Below, one piece after another: positions 33,100-41,479 of a DNA stretch of 55,675 nucleotides (positions are counted from its first letter, which is position 1; every line of letters starts with the position of its first letter). The notes under the pieces are model-generated. The model did not search any database. It was not told the origin of the DNA and worked only from the letters and a program-made list of their open reading frames with translations. The DNA lies in the NCBI GenBank assembly GCA_009783295.1, contig WRHK01000024.1:1-55675 (forward strand), written 5' to 3'. Made by a program: the position numbers and the translations under genes. Source of the DNA: Promicromonosporaceae bacterium. GTDB taxonomy: Bacteria > Actinomycetota > Actinomycetes > Actinomycetales > Cellulomonadaceae.

Positions 33100-33653
33100 G
33101 CCCGGCGGCGGCTGCTGGTAGCGGCCCTGACCGGACTCCTCCCTCAAGTTGCTCCGCCTCCAGGAGTAGTCGGGACGCGGTGGCGAAGGAGTCCGCCGAC
33201 CAAGAGAGTTGTCCACAACCTCAGCGCACAGTCCGCGGTGGTCGTCGCGACAGGCGCACCCTTGGCTCCATGCGACCCGTCAGCGACGGCCTGACCCAGG
33301 ACCCTCGGCGCCTGAGTGCCAGAGGCGTGACCACCCCCGCCTCGCCACCGAGCCCCGCCCCGCCGACCGCCTCCGCGAGCCCGGCCGCCACCCTCCGGAA
33401 CGCCACGCCGCCGTCCCGCCAGCCCGTCTCCACGCCACCGCCGCCCGCCGCCCACACCCCGGATCCCGACCCGCACCTCCAAACCGAGCCAGCCGACCGC
33501 GGAACCGACATCCCGGTCAGGCTGCACGAAAGGTTGCCGAACGGGAACTACACGGGTGCAATGGTTCCCCTGGAACGACCCACACCGGCTCGGTGCGCGG
33601 CCGTTCCTGTGTGGGCAGAGCTCCGACGGAACTCGCAAGGGAGGGTTCGGGGG
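33100..33653. other. 554-bp intergenic region before the Tad-like operon
   Basis: The plus frame is open through much of this stretch, but reads as Pro/Ser/Thr-rich low complexity (33280-33500) with no start signal; I regard it as non-coding. It contains one TTGTCCACA DnaA-box word (33209-33217) and a small GTTCC-CCT-GGAAC hairpin near 33564. It probably carries the promoter of the operon starting at 33654. Confidence 0.4.
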
Positions 33654-34310
33654 ATGCGGATCAGGCGGCTTAGCGTCGCGATCGCGGCGGCGGTCATCAC
33701 GACGACCGCCGTCGCTGGCTGCACCGGCTCGGCCTCGCCCGCTCCGACCCCAGCGACGCACCCCGCTTCCCCGAGGCCGTCACCCTCCACCGACTCGCCG
33801 TCACCGGACCCGTTCCCGACGTCGGACTCGGAGCGCGCGGCAGCAAACGCCGAGGCCGCCGTCCGGGACTACTACGCGGTGATCGACGAACTCCGGTCCG
33901 ACCCGGCGCGCAACGTGTCGGCCCTCGACGGCGTCGCCACGTCGATCGCGCTGTCGTCCCGCCAACGGCAGCTCGAGCGGGAGCGCGGCCAGGGCTGGCA
34001 CCAGACCGGCAAGACCGTCGTGGTCACCGTCGACCTCAAGGGCGTGGACCTCAGCAACACGGACCCGAGTGGCACCGCCGCGCCCCTGGTCCAGCTCGAC
34101 GTGTGCATCGACATCTCCGGCGTCGACGTCGTCGACAAGAACGGCAGCTCGGTCGCTGCCTCTGGTCACCCCACCACCGGGTGGGAGCGACAGACCGTCA
34201 TCAACCACGACTGGGCGAAGAACCCGGTCGGCGGGTGGCGCGTATCGACCAGCGAGACCCTCGGACAGCAGCCGTGCGAAACCGACTCGTCACCGATGGC
34301 GTCGTCTTAG
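33654..34310 (+). CDS. secreted lipoprotein of the Tad-like operon
   Basis: 218 residues from ATG 33654, preceded by GGGAGG. Signal peptide RIRRLSVAIAAAVITTTAVA then lipobox VAGC (Cys 23), a Pro/Ser/Thr-rich linker to about residue 60, and a domain of about 150 residues with an NTF2-like look (AVRDYYAVIDELRSDPARNV). Two Cys late in the chain may pair. It is the first gene of the operon and overlaps the next by 37 bp. A surface anchor or assembly factor of the pilus is an inference. Confidence 0.75.
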   Translation: MRIRRLSVAIAAAVITTTAVAGCTGSASPAPTPATHPASPRPSPSTDSPSPDPFPTSDSERAAANAEAAVRDYYAVIDELRSDPARNVSALDGVATSIALSSRQRQLERERGQGWHQTGKTVVVTVDLKGVDLSNTDPSGTAAPLVQLDVCIDISGVDVVDKNGSSVAASGHPTTGWERQTVINHDWAKNPVGGWRVSTSETLGQQPCETDSSPMASS

Positions 34311-35242
34311 CACTCGCCTTCCTGGGCCTCGTCGCACTCCCCGGGAGTGCCGCCGGGGACGCCCCGCAGTGCCAGCAGGTCGACTTCGTCACCGGCGTCT
34401 GCATCATCACGGTCGAGCCGCCCCCGGGCACCGACGGCGCCGCCCCGGTCGCCGACGCCCCTCCGGCTGACACGGGCACAGGCTCGCCCTGCTGGATCGA
34501 CCCGACGAGGCAGTACGCCTCCGGCATCCCGCCGCAGGCAGTGCCCTGCGAGCGGGACGGCATGTGGTGGTCGAACGCCTATGGCTGCTACTTCCGTGCC
34601 CTCGACCCGCAGCCCGACGCGTCCGACCCGGCATGGGCCGGACGCGACCCCGCAGCGGGCGGCGCGATCTACGAGTGCTGGCAGCCCGTCTCCGACTACT
34701 CGGTGTACCTCTGGCTCGCGGACCCACCCGCACGCTCCGGGCAGGGACCGTCGCCGCGTGCCGTCGCCGAGCTGGCGGTCAAGCAGATGAACCTCTCCGC
34801 GATCCAGATCGGCATCGTTCCCCAGCCGGGGCCGGGGTCGATGGGCATCGTCGGGATGCCCGTGTGGATGTGGGCGGCGAACGCCACCCCGAGCACCGTC
34901 GGCCCGGTCAGCGCGACCGCCTCGGCCGGCGGCGTCACGGTCACGGCGACCGCGAAGATCCACGCGATCACCTGGGCCATGGGTGACGGCTCCACCGTCA
35001 CCTGCCGGGGCCCCGGAACTCCGTACGACGCGAGCCGCGGCGACACGACGTCGCCCGACTGCGGTCACGTCTACACCCGCACGAGCGCGGGACAAGCGGG
35101 CGGTGTGTACACCGTGACCGCCACCTCGGACTGGGTCATCACGTGGGTCGGCGCCGGGCAGACCGGCACCATCCGCATGGGTGACCTCGTGCGTTCCGTC
35201 CAGATCGCCGTCGGCGAGGCGCAGGTGCTCGTGACGAAGTAG
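34274..35242 (+). CDS. secreted PKD-like protein of the Tad-like operon
   Basis: 322 residues from GTG 34274, inside the end of the lipoprotein gene. An N-terminal signal peptide (LVTDGVVLALAFLGLVALPG) ends near residue 28. Cys-rich N-terminal half. In the C-terminal half ITWAMGDGSTVTCRGPGTPY and TSPDCGHVYTRTSAG resemble the PKD fold with its GDG and HxY marks. No transmembrane anchor at the C-terminus. Probably exported and associated with the surface structure made by the downstream genes. Confidence 0.7.
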   Translation: MRNRLVTDGVVLALAFLGLVALPGSAAGDAPQCQQVDFVTGVCIITVEPPPGTDGAAPVADAPPADTGTGSPCWIDPTRQYASGIPPQAVPCERDGMWWSNAYGCYFRALDPQPDASDPAWAGRDPAAGGAIYECWQPVSDYSVYLWLADPPARSGQGPSPRAVAELAVKQMNLSAIQIGIVPQPGPGSMGIVGMPVWMWAANATPSTVGPVSATASAGGVTVTATAKIHAITWAMGDGSTVTCRGPGTPYDASRGDTTSPDCGHVYTRTSAGQAGGVYTVTATSDWVITWVGAGQTGTIRMGDLVRSVQIAVGEAQVLVTK

Positions 35243-35274
35243 CCGCGAGCGCCGCCCAGCGAAGGGCAGCACTG

Positions 35275-35946
35275 ATGACCAGCATCTTGCACCGCAGCAG
35301 CACGAAGGCGACGTCTCCGGTCGAGCCGGCGGCGACGCCGCCTCCGCGGCCGCGTCGGCGCGGGTGGCAGGTGGCGACGGCCGTGGTGCTGGGTGCGTGT
35401 GGTGCGATCGGCGGGACGTTGGCGTGGACGTCGACGTCGGCGATGGAGCCGGTTCTGGTGGCGAAGCAGTCGCTCCATCGCGGTGACGTGATCGTGGCGG
35501 ACTCGTTCACGACGGCCCGCACGTACGCCGATCCGTCGCTGGACCCCGTGACCCCGGCCGAGCTCGCCGGCCTGGTCGGGACGCGGCTGTCGCTCGACGT
35601 CGCGGCGGGGAGCATCGTCACGCACGGCGCCGTCACCGGAGTGGACCCGACGCGTGCGGGCAAGCTCCTGGTCGGCGTGCGGCTGGACACCGCGCACGCG
35701 CCAGGGACGCCGCTGCTGGTCGGCGACATCGTGCTCGCCGTCGTGACACCGCCTTCGGGAATGGCGACCGACAAGGCAATCCCGGCCTCGGCTCACGCCG
35801 AGGTGGCGTCGGTGGCGTCGGACCGCGAGACCGGTGACACGGTCGTCGACCTCCTCGTCTCGGTCGCCGACGGGCCGATGATCGCCGCCAACGCGGCCGC
35901 CGGGAACGTCGCCGTCCTCCTCGAGGCCCGGGGCGGTGGCAACTGA
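35275..35946 (+). CDS. SAF-domain protein (CpaB/RcpC-like)
   Basis: 223 residues. One helix (about 30-48: WQVATAVVLGACGAIGGTLA), then a SAF domain with VLVAKQSLHRGDVIVADSF and the LAGLVGTRLSLDVAAGSIV strand pattern. CpaB-type SAF proteins help assemble Flp/Tad pili at the envelope. A small AAGGGCAG precedes the ATG; the stop overlaps the next start (TGATG). Confidence 0.8.
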   Translation: MTSILHRSSTKATSPVEPAATPPPRPRRRGWQVATAVVLGACGAIGGTLAWTSTSAMEPVLVAKQSLHRGDVIVADSFTTARTYADPSLDPVTPAELAGLVGTRLSLDVAAGSIVTHGAVTGVDPTRAGKLLVGVRLDTAHAPGTPLLVGDIVLAVVTPPSGMATDKAIPASAHAEVASVASDRETGDTVVDLLVSVADGPMIAANAAAGNVAVLLEARGGGN

Positions 35947-36710
35947 TGGCGGTCATCACGCTCTGCTCGGCGTCGGGAGCGCCGGGGGTGACGACGACGG
36001 CGGTCGGGCTCGCCCTGTGCTGGCCGCGCCCCGTACTTCTCGTCGAGGCGGACCCGCGGGGTACCTCGACGGTCCTGGCGGGGTTCTTCCAGGGCGCCCG
36101 CGAGTACGACGGGGGCCTGGTCGAGCTTGCGCTCTCGCCGCTGGAGATCTCCGACGCGCTGCGCGACGTCGTGCGCCCGCTGGTCGGTCAGGCGAGCTTC
36201 GTCGCGGGCACGCGGTCGCCGGCGCAGGCGGCCGGTCTGCGGGAGCTGTGGGGGCGGCTGTCCGAGGCCCTGGACGACCTCGAGTCGACGGGGCAGGACG
36301 TCATCGTCGACGCCGGTGCGCTCGGCTTCCCTGGGTCCCCGGAGGCGCTGCTCTCGCTGGCCGACGTGACGCTCCTGGTGACCCGGTCCCACCTCCCAGC
36401 CCTGTTCGCGGCCCGTTCCTGGACCGACTCGATGCACCGCGGCGGACCCGCGTGGCAGCAGCCGGGGCTGCTGCTCGTCGGCGAGGGCCAGCCGTACTCC
36501 GCGCGGGAGGCGGGCAGGCTGCTCGGCCTGCCGGTGGTCGCGTCGATCGCCGACGACGCCGAGGCGGCCGCCGTCTACCACCGCGGCGACCGGCCGCCCC
36601 GGAAGTTCGCCCAGGGCGCCTACATCCGCTCGCTGCGGGCCGCGGCGGCCGCGATCGGCGACCGGGTGACCGCCCGGCGCGAGGAGCTCCTGCGAGAGGT
36701 GGCACCGTGA
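35946..36710 (+). CDS. CpaE/TadZ-like ParA-superfamily protein with a degenerate Walker A
   Basis: 254 residues. The N-terminal LCSASGAPGVTTTAVGLAL is the position of the deviant Walker A (KGGxGKT) but neither Lys is present; VLLVEADPRG keeps the Asp of A'. DVIVDAGALGFPG replaces the Walker B region. In Tad systems this protein localises the pilus machine; loss of the Lys residues suggests a binding, not hydrolysing, role. It overlaps the SAF gene and the next start (GTGA). Confidence 0.8.
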   Translation: MAVITLCSASGAPGVTTTAVGLALCWPRPVLLVEADPRGTSTVLAGFFQGAREYDGGLVELALSPLEISDALRDVVRPLVGQASFVAGTRSPAQAAGLRELWGRLSEALDDLESTGQDVIVDAGALGFPGSPEALLSLADVTLLVTRSHLPALFAARSWTDSMHRGGPAWQQPGLLLVGEGQPYSAREAGRLLGLPVVASIADDAEAAAVYHRGDRPPRKFAQGAYIRSLRAAAAAIGDRVTARREELLREVAP

Positions 36711-36832
36711 CCGACCTGCGCATGACCTCGACCCCGCTCGGCCCGGACGACGCGTACCCCGCCTCGACCCCGCCGCGCTGCCGTTCCTCGCCCAGCCCGA
36801 GACGCCGTCCCAGCCACCCGCCGAACGGCTGA
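36707..36832 (+). pseudogene. possible frameshifted N-terminus of the TadA gene
   Basis: GTG at 36707 overlaps the CpaE-like stop (GTGA) and has GAGAGGTGG upstream, an ideal start, but its frame stops at 36830-36832 after 41 codons. The TadA frame is open across the same bases and reads LDPAALPFLAQPETPSQPPA before the GTG at 36835. One base change near 36745-36770 would join both. Confidence 0.45.
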
Positions 36833-36834
36833 CC

Positions 36835-38193
36835 GTGCCGGGTGCGGCGCCGTCGGACAGCGTCGACTGGCGGCTGGTCGCGACGCTGCGCGCCCACGCC
36901 TCCGACCTGCTCTCGCAGGCGACCGCCGGGGAGGGCCTCGACAAGGGCAGCGAGGAGCAGCTCGGCCGCTCGATCGTCCTCGACCTCATCGAGGCGGCGA
37001 TGGCCGAGGACGCCAACACGGGCCGTCCCGCGTGGTCGCTCGCGCGGCAGCGCGCCACGGCCAATGCCGTGTTCGACGCGCTGTTCCGCCTCGGCAGGCT
37101 CCAGCCGCTGGTCGACGACGACCGCGTCGAGAACATCATCATCACCGGCTACGACCACGTGGTCCTGGACCTGGTCGACGGGTCCCGGATCGCCGGGCCA
37201 CCGGTCGCGGACTCCGACGACGAGCTCCTGGCGTTCTTGCAGTTCCTCGCCTCGCGGTCGGAGGTCAACGCACGTCCGTTCTCCGAGGCCCAGCCCTCCC
37301 TGCACCTGCGCCTCGACGGCGGCGCGCGCCTGGCCGCGCTCGCGTGGGTCACCCCGCGCCCGTCTGTCGTGATCCGTCGACACCGGCTCATCCAGGTCAC
37401 CCTCGACGACCTCGTCGCCAAGGGGCTGATGACCGACGTCACGCGCTCGTTCCTCGCCGCGGCCGTCCGAGCGCGCAAGTCGATCGTCGTCGCCGGCGCC
37501 CAGGGCGCGGGCAAGACCACCCTGCTGCGCGGGCTGTGCTCCGAGATCGACCCCGACGAGGTCATCGTGACCATCGAGACGGAGTACGAGCTACAGCTGC
37601 ACCTGCTCCCAGAACAGCACCGGCTCGTCCACCCGATCGAGGCCCGGCCCGGGTCCGGCGAGCGTGGCCCTGACGGGCGGGCCGCCGGGGAGTACACGCT
37701 GTTCGACGGGCTGCACGACTCGTTCCGCCTCGACGCCGCCCGGCAGATCATCGGCGAGGTCCGCGGCAAGGAGATCTGGCCGATGATCCAGGCCATGGAG
37801 TCCGGCAGCGGCTCCATGTGCACGACCCACGCCACAAGCGCTGCCGCCGCGTTGGAGAAGCTCGCATCGTGCGCGCAGCAGGAGGCGCCAGGGATCGACG
37901 ACCGCGTCATCGGCCGCAAGCTCGCATCAACCATCGACCTCGTCGTCTACATCGACTTCCGCGACGTCGTCTCCCCCGACGGCACTCGCGCGCGGCAGCG
38001 GCGCATCACCGAGATCGACGCCGTCGCCCGCGGCGAGCGCGACACCGGGTACGCCCTCACGCACGTGTTCCGCAGCGTCGAGCGCGGCGGGACCGCCTAC
38101 CCGCACACGCTCCCGGACGACCTGCGCGAGCTCGAGGAGTTCGGCTTCGACCTCACGGGCTACCTCGCCACCCAGCGCAGGAGGGCGTCATGA
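36835..38193 (+). CDS. tadA: Tad/CpaF secretion ATPase
   Basis: 452 residues from GTG 36835; the natural start may be 36707 (see the possible frameshift there). Walker A SIVVAGAQGAGKTTLLRG (near 217-234), VTIETEYELQL (Asp box), ARQIIGEVRGKEIWPMIQAM (Walker B) and SGSMCTTHATSAAAALEKL (His box) mark a type II/IV secretion NTPase of the TadA/CpaF group. It powers assembly of the pilus. All catalytic motifs are intact, so the core is functional. It overlaps the tadB start by 4 bp (ATGA). Confidence 0.93.
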   Translation: MPGAAPSDSVDWRLVATLRAHASDLLSQATAGEGLDKGSEEQLGRSIVLDLIEAAMAEDANTGRPAWSLARQRATANAVFDALFRLGRLQPLVDDDRVENIIITGYDHVVLDLVDGSRIAGPPVADSDDELLAFLQFLASRSEVNARPFSEAQPSLHLRLDGGARLAALAWVTPRPSVVIRRHRLIQVTLDDLVAKGLMTDVTRSFLAAAVRARKSIVVAGAQGAGKTTLLRGLCSEIDPDEVIVTIETEYELQLHLLPEQHRLVHPIEARPGSGERGPDGRAAGEYTLFDGLHDSFRLDAARQIIGEVRGKEIWPMIQAMESGSGSMCTTHATSAAAALEKLASCAQQEAPGIDDRVIGRKLASTIDLVVYIDFRDVVSPDGTRARQRRITEIDAVARGERDTGYALTHVFRSVERGGTAYPHTLPDDLRELEEFGFDLTGYLATQRRRAS

Positions 38194-39035
38194 GGGGCGT
38201 CGGGCTCATCGTCTCGGGCACGATGCTGGGCCTGTCGATCGCGTGGCTGGTCATCGCTCTGCGCCCCCAGCGGGACGACGGCGACCAGGTCGTGCGTCGC
38301 CACGGCAGGCTCAGCCGGGTCACCCGCCAGACATGGATCCTGCTGGGCGTGGGCGTCGTCGGCGGCGTCGTGACGTGGCTGATCACCGGGTGGCTCATCG
38401 CGCTGGTCGTCGTCCCAGTGGGCGCCGTCGGGCTGCCGCTGCTCCTGACGAACGCGGCGGCCGGCGCGCAGATCACCCGGCTCGAGGCGATGGAGGAGTG
38501 GACGCGCTCCCTGGCGGGAGTGCTCACCGTCGGCGTCGGCCTCGAGCAGGCGCTCGGCTCAACGCTCCGGTCCGTCCCGCCCGCGATCGCGCCCGAGGTC
38601 CGGCGTCTGGTGGCACGGCTGCGGGCCCGCGGGAACACCGAGGAGGCGCTGCGCGCGTTCGCCGACGAGCTGGACGACGCGACCGGCGACCTCGTCGCCG
38701 CCAACCTCATCCTCGGCGCGAGGCGTCGTGGCGCCGGGCTGGCATCGGTGCTCCAGGCCCTTGCCGAGTCCGTCGCCGCGGACGTGCGCGCCCGACGGCA
38801 GATCGAGGCCGACCGGGCCAAGCCGAGGTCCACCGCCCGATGGGTCACGATCATCTCCACCGGCGTCCTGGTCGTGTTCACCCTCTCGGGACGCTATGTC
38901 GCCCCCTACGCGACGCCCATCGGGCAGGTCATCCTCGTCGTCCTCGTGAGCGCCTACATCGCCACCTTGCTCTGGATGAAGCGCATGGCGACGGGGAAGC
39001 CAGCGCCCCGGTTCCTGGTCGGGACCGCCCGATGA
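38190..39035 (+). CDS. tadB: TadB-like inner-membrane platform protein (GspF family)
   Basis: 281 residues. Transmembrane segments at about 5-25, 46-62 and 66-84, a cytosolic GspF domain (MEEWTRSLAGVLTVGVGLEQ, ALRAFADELDDATGDLVAAN), and helices at 215-235 and 243-263. The TadB/TadC pair forms the platform on which TadA works. ATGA overlaps on both sides. Confidence 0.9.
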   Translation: MRGVGLIVSGTMLGLSIAWLVIALRPQRDDGDQVVRRHGRLSRVTRQTWILLGVGVVGGVVTWLITGWLIALVVVPVGAVGLPLLLTNAAAGAQITRLEAMEEWTRSLAGVLTVGVGLEQALGSTLRSVPPAIAPEVRRLVARLRARGNTEEALRAFADELDDATGDLVAANLILGARRRGAGLASVLQALAESVAADVRARRQIEADRAKPRSTARWVTIISTGVLVVFTLSGRYVAPYATPIGQVILVVLVSAYIATLLWMKRMATGKPAPRFLVGTAR

Positions 39036-39937
39036 GCGCCACCGTGCTCGTGCTCGCCGTGTGCGGGACCCTCGTCGGGCTCGCGCTGTTCATGCTCGTG
39101 ATGGCCCTGCTGCCTGCGCCGCACGTCGACCTCGCGGACGCCGTCGCCCGCGTCGGCCACCGGCCCACCCCGCGACCAGAGGCGCCAGGGGCGGAGCGCA
39201 ACGCCACGGACCGGCTCGGCAACTGGGCGATGAAGAACCTCCCCGCCGCAGCGTGGGTCCGTACGCCCCGGCGCGAGCTCGCCCTGCTCCAGATGCCGCT
39301 CGAGCGGTTCTACGGCGAGAAGGTCACGCTCGCGTTCATCGGCGTCGTCGCCCCGCCGCTCCTGGTGACGTTCTTCCGGGCCATCGGGCTCGGCATCCCA
39401 TACCAGGTCACGCCCGTCCTCGCCCTGGGCCTGGGCGTCTTCCTGTTCTTCTACCCCAACCTGGACGCCGTCGAGCAGGCGAAGAAGGCACGCGCCGAGT
39501 TCCGGCGAGCGCTCGGCGCGTACGTCGACCTCGTCGCCCTCGAACGCCTCAACGGCGCCGGCGCGCTGCAGGCGATGGAGTCGGCCGCGCAGATCGGCAG
39601 CTCGTGGGTGTTCGCCAGGCTGGCCGAGGACCTCGCCCGATCGCGATGGTCGGGCGTCCCGCCCTGGGACTCGCTCGAGACCCTCGCCGACGACCTCGGC
39701 CTACCCGAGCTCGACGACTTCGCCGACATCATGCGCCTGTCCGGCGAGCAGTCCACCGCCGTCTACGGCCACCTGCGCGCCCGCGCCGAGTCCATGCGCT
39801 CCGCCCTGCTCGCCGACGAGCTCGCCCAGGCCAACGCCCTCGGCGAACGACTCCAGATCCCCGGCGCCCTCCTCGGCGTCATCTTCATGGCCCTGGTCAT
39901 CGCCCCCGCCCTGCTGAGCATGGCGACCGGCACCTGA
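39032..39937 (+). CDS. tadC: TadC-like inner-membrane platform protein (GspF family)
   Basis: 301 residues. One N-terminal helix (3-25), a cytosolic linker, two helices (about 88-106, 115-135), a GspF domain (FRRALGAYVDLVALERLNGA, MRLSGEQSTAVYGHLRARAE) and a C-terminal helix (LGVIFMALVIAPALLSMA). Second half of the Tad platform. The start overlaps the tadB stop (ATGA). Confidence 0.9.
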   Translation: MSATVLVLAVCGTLVGLALFMLVMALLPAPHVDLADAVARVGHRPTPRPEAPGAERNATDRLGNWAMKNLPAAAWVRTPRRELALLQMPLERFYGEKVTLAFIGVVAPPLLVTFFRAIGLGIPYQVTPVLALGLGVFLFFYPNLDAVEQAKKARAEFRRALGAYVDLVALERLNGAGALQAMESAAQIGSSWVFARLAEDLARSRWSGVPPWDSLETLADDLGLPELDDFADIMRLSGEQSTAVYGHLRARAESMRSALLADELAQANALGERLQIPGALLGVIFMALVIAPALLSMATGT

Positions 39938-40004
39938 CCCGACCCGGTGCGCCGCCGGACGACGCACCGCACCTCCCGCAAGTCAGCACCGAAGGAGTCA
40001 GACC

Positions 40005-40190
40005 ATGTACCACCTGCTCACCGCGATCGCCGTCGCCAAGGCGTGGCTCGTCAGGCCCGACGACGACCCCGAACGCGGCTCCCACACCACCGACGTCGTG
40101 CTCTGGACCCTCGGCGTGATCGTCATCGCCGGGATCGTCATCGCAGCGGTGACCGCATATGTCACGGCCCAGGCCGCCAAGATCCAGTAG
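40005..40190 (+). CDS. small Flp-pilin-like protein
   Basis: 61 residues; AAGGAG lies seven bases before the ATG. A short polar N-terminus (to about 30) precedes one long helix (LWTLGVIVIAGIVIAAVTAY). The size, the single helix and the position after tadC and before the TadE-like genes fit an Flp-type pilin, but no clear prepilin cleavage site (G/XXXXEY) is present. Its 3' end is overlapped by the next gene. It could be the main subunit. Confidence 0.6.
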   Translation: MYHLLTAIAVAKAWLVRPDDDPERGSHTTDVVLWTLGVIVIAGIVIAAVTAYVTAQAAKIQ

Positions 40191-40611
40191 CCCCCGGCAC
40201 GCCCGGGCCGGTACCTCGCACCGTGGTCGACGCGGGTGGGACGAGCGCGGCTCGACGTCGGTCGAGATGGCGATCCTGCTGCCCGCGCTGCTCGTCACGT
40301 TCTGGCTCGGCACCCAGGCGGCGCTCTACTACCACGCCCGCAACGTCGCCATGGCGGCCGCGAGCGAAGGCGCCCGCGCGGCGGCCGCGGAGGGTGGCCG
40401 CACCTCGGACGGCATCGCGGCCGCGACCGCGTTCGTCGCCGACGCCGGCGGCGACCACGTGATCGCCGGGCTCGGCGTCGCCGGCGATCGGAACGCCGAA
40501 CGGGTCCTCATCACGGTGCGCGGGACCAGCATCACGGTGGTTCCGGGCTGGTCGCCGAGCTTCGAGGTGCACGCGACCGCACAGTCGGAACGACTGACGG
40601 CGGCGCCATGA
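40159..40611 (+). CDS. TadE-like pseudopilin
   Basis: 150 residues. A basic N-terminus then DERGSTSVEMAILLPALLVT, the typical TadE motif (RGxxxVExAxxxP) at the start of a single helix, and an outer domain of about 90 residues. It overlaps the pilin gene by 32 bp and the next start by 4 bp. Confidence 0.85.
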   Translation: MSRPRPPRSSSPRHARAGTSHRGRRGWDERGSTSVEMAILLPALLVTFWLGTQAALYYHARNVAMAAASEGARAAAAEGGRTSDGIAAATAFVADAGGDHVIAGLGVAGDRNAERVLITVRGTSITVVPGWSPSFEVHATAQSERLTAAP

Positions 40612-41054
40612 TCCAGGCGCTGCGACGGCTCTGGTCCCGGGACGAGCGCGGCTCTTCCTCCGTCGAGGCGGCCATCGTCGTGCCCGCATTCGTGCTCTTC
40701 CTCGGGCTCGTCATCTTCGCCGGGCGCACCGCCCTGGCCCACCAGGCCGTGCAGGCCGCGGCCAACGACGCCGCTCGTGCCGCATCGCTCGCCCGCTCGC
40801 CCGACGCGGCGCAGTCCGCTGCCCGCGACGCGGCGGCGGAGACGCTCGCCAACCGGGACCTGAAGTGCGCGCGCACCGACGTCGTCGTCGACACGTCGGC
40901 GCTCAGCGCTCCGCTCGGGACCTACGGATCTGTGAGCGTCGAGGTCCGATGCCTCGTCGACCTGGGCGACCTGACGGTGCCCGGGATCCCGGGCACCAAG
41001 GCCGTGACGGCCTCCATGTCCTCACCAGTCGACGCCTTCCGGGAGCACCCATGA
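40608..41054 (+). CDS. TadE/TadF-like pseudopilin
   Basis: 148 residues. DERGSSSVEAAIVVPAFVLF near residues 12-31 is the TadE motif; the outer domain has two Cys (KCARTD, EVRCLVD) that could pair. ATGA overlaps link it to both neighbours. Confidence 0.85.
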   Translation: MIQALRRLWSRDERGSSSVEAAIVVPAFVLFLGLVIFAGRTALAHQAVQAAANDAARAASLARSPDAAQSAARDAAAETLANRDLKCARTDVVVDTSALSAPLGTYGSVSVEVRCLVDLGDLTVPGIPGTKAVTASMSSPVDAFREHP

Positions 41055-41479
41055 CCAGGCACCAGCCCACCGACGAGCGCGGGTCCATCAGCGCGTGGGT
41101 CGTGCTCGCAGCCTTCGCGACGATCGTGCTCGTCGGGCTCGTCGTCGACCTCGGCGGGCAGCTCACCGTCCTGGAGCACGCACGCGACGTCGCCGGCCAG
41201 GCGGCGCGCGCCGGTAGCGAGCGCCTGAACGCACCCCAGGCGATCGAGGGCCACGGTGCGTCCGTCGACGTCGCCGCCGCGAAGTCCGCAGCAAACGGAT
41301 ACCTCGCAGCGGCCGGCGTGGACGGCACGGTGACCGTCAGCAACGGCACCACGGTGACCGTCACCGTCCACGACCACTACGAGACGGTGTTCCTGGCCGC
41401 CGTCGGCATCGGCCGGCTCGGCGTCACCGGCACCGCCAGCGCCCGCGTGATCCGCACATTCGGAGGAGTCGAACGATGA
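41051..41479 (+). CDS. TadG-like pilus protein
   Basis: 142 residues. DERGSISAWVVLAAFATIVL near the start is a TadE/TadG-type motif without the Glu; one helix, then an outer domain (GQAARAGSERLNAP). Third of the tandem pseudopilins, translationally coupled to both neighbours. Confidence 0.8.
   Translation: MTRHQPTDERGSISAWVVLAAFATIVLVGLVVDLGGQLTVLEHARDVAGQAARAGSERLNAPQAIEGHGASVDVAAAKSAANGYLAAAGVDGTVTVSNGTTVTVTVHDHYETVFLAAVGIGRLGVTGTASARVIRTFGGVER

Noticed and set aside
33209-33217. TTGTCCACA as a sign of a replication origin
   Set aside because: One DnaA word only, no AT-rich stretch and no cluster.
33180-33653. In-frame 158-codon extension of the lipoprotein
   Set aside because: Low-complexity Pro/Ser/Thr sequence without a start signal; the signal peptide and lipobox fix the start at 33654.
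33144-33761. Gly/Arg-rich minus frame in the intergenic region
   Set aside because: No ribosome site and repetitive composition.
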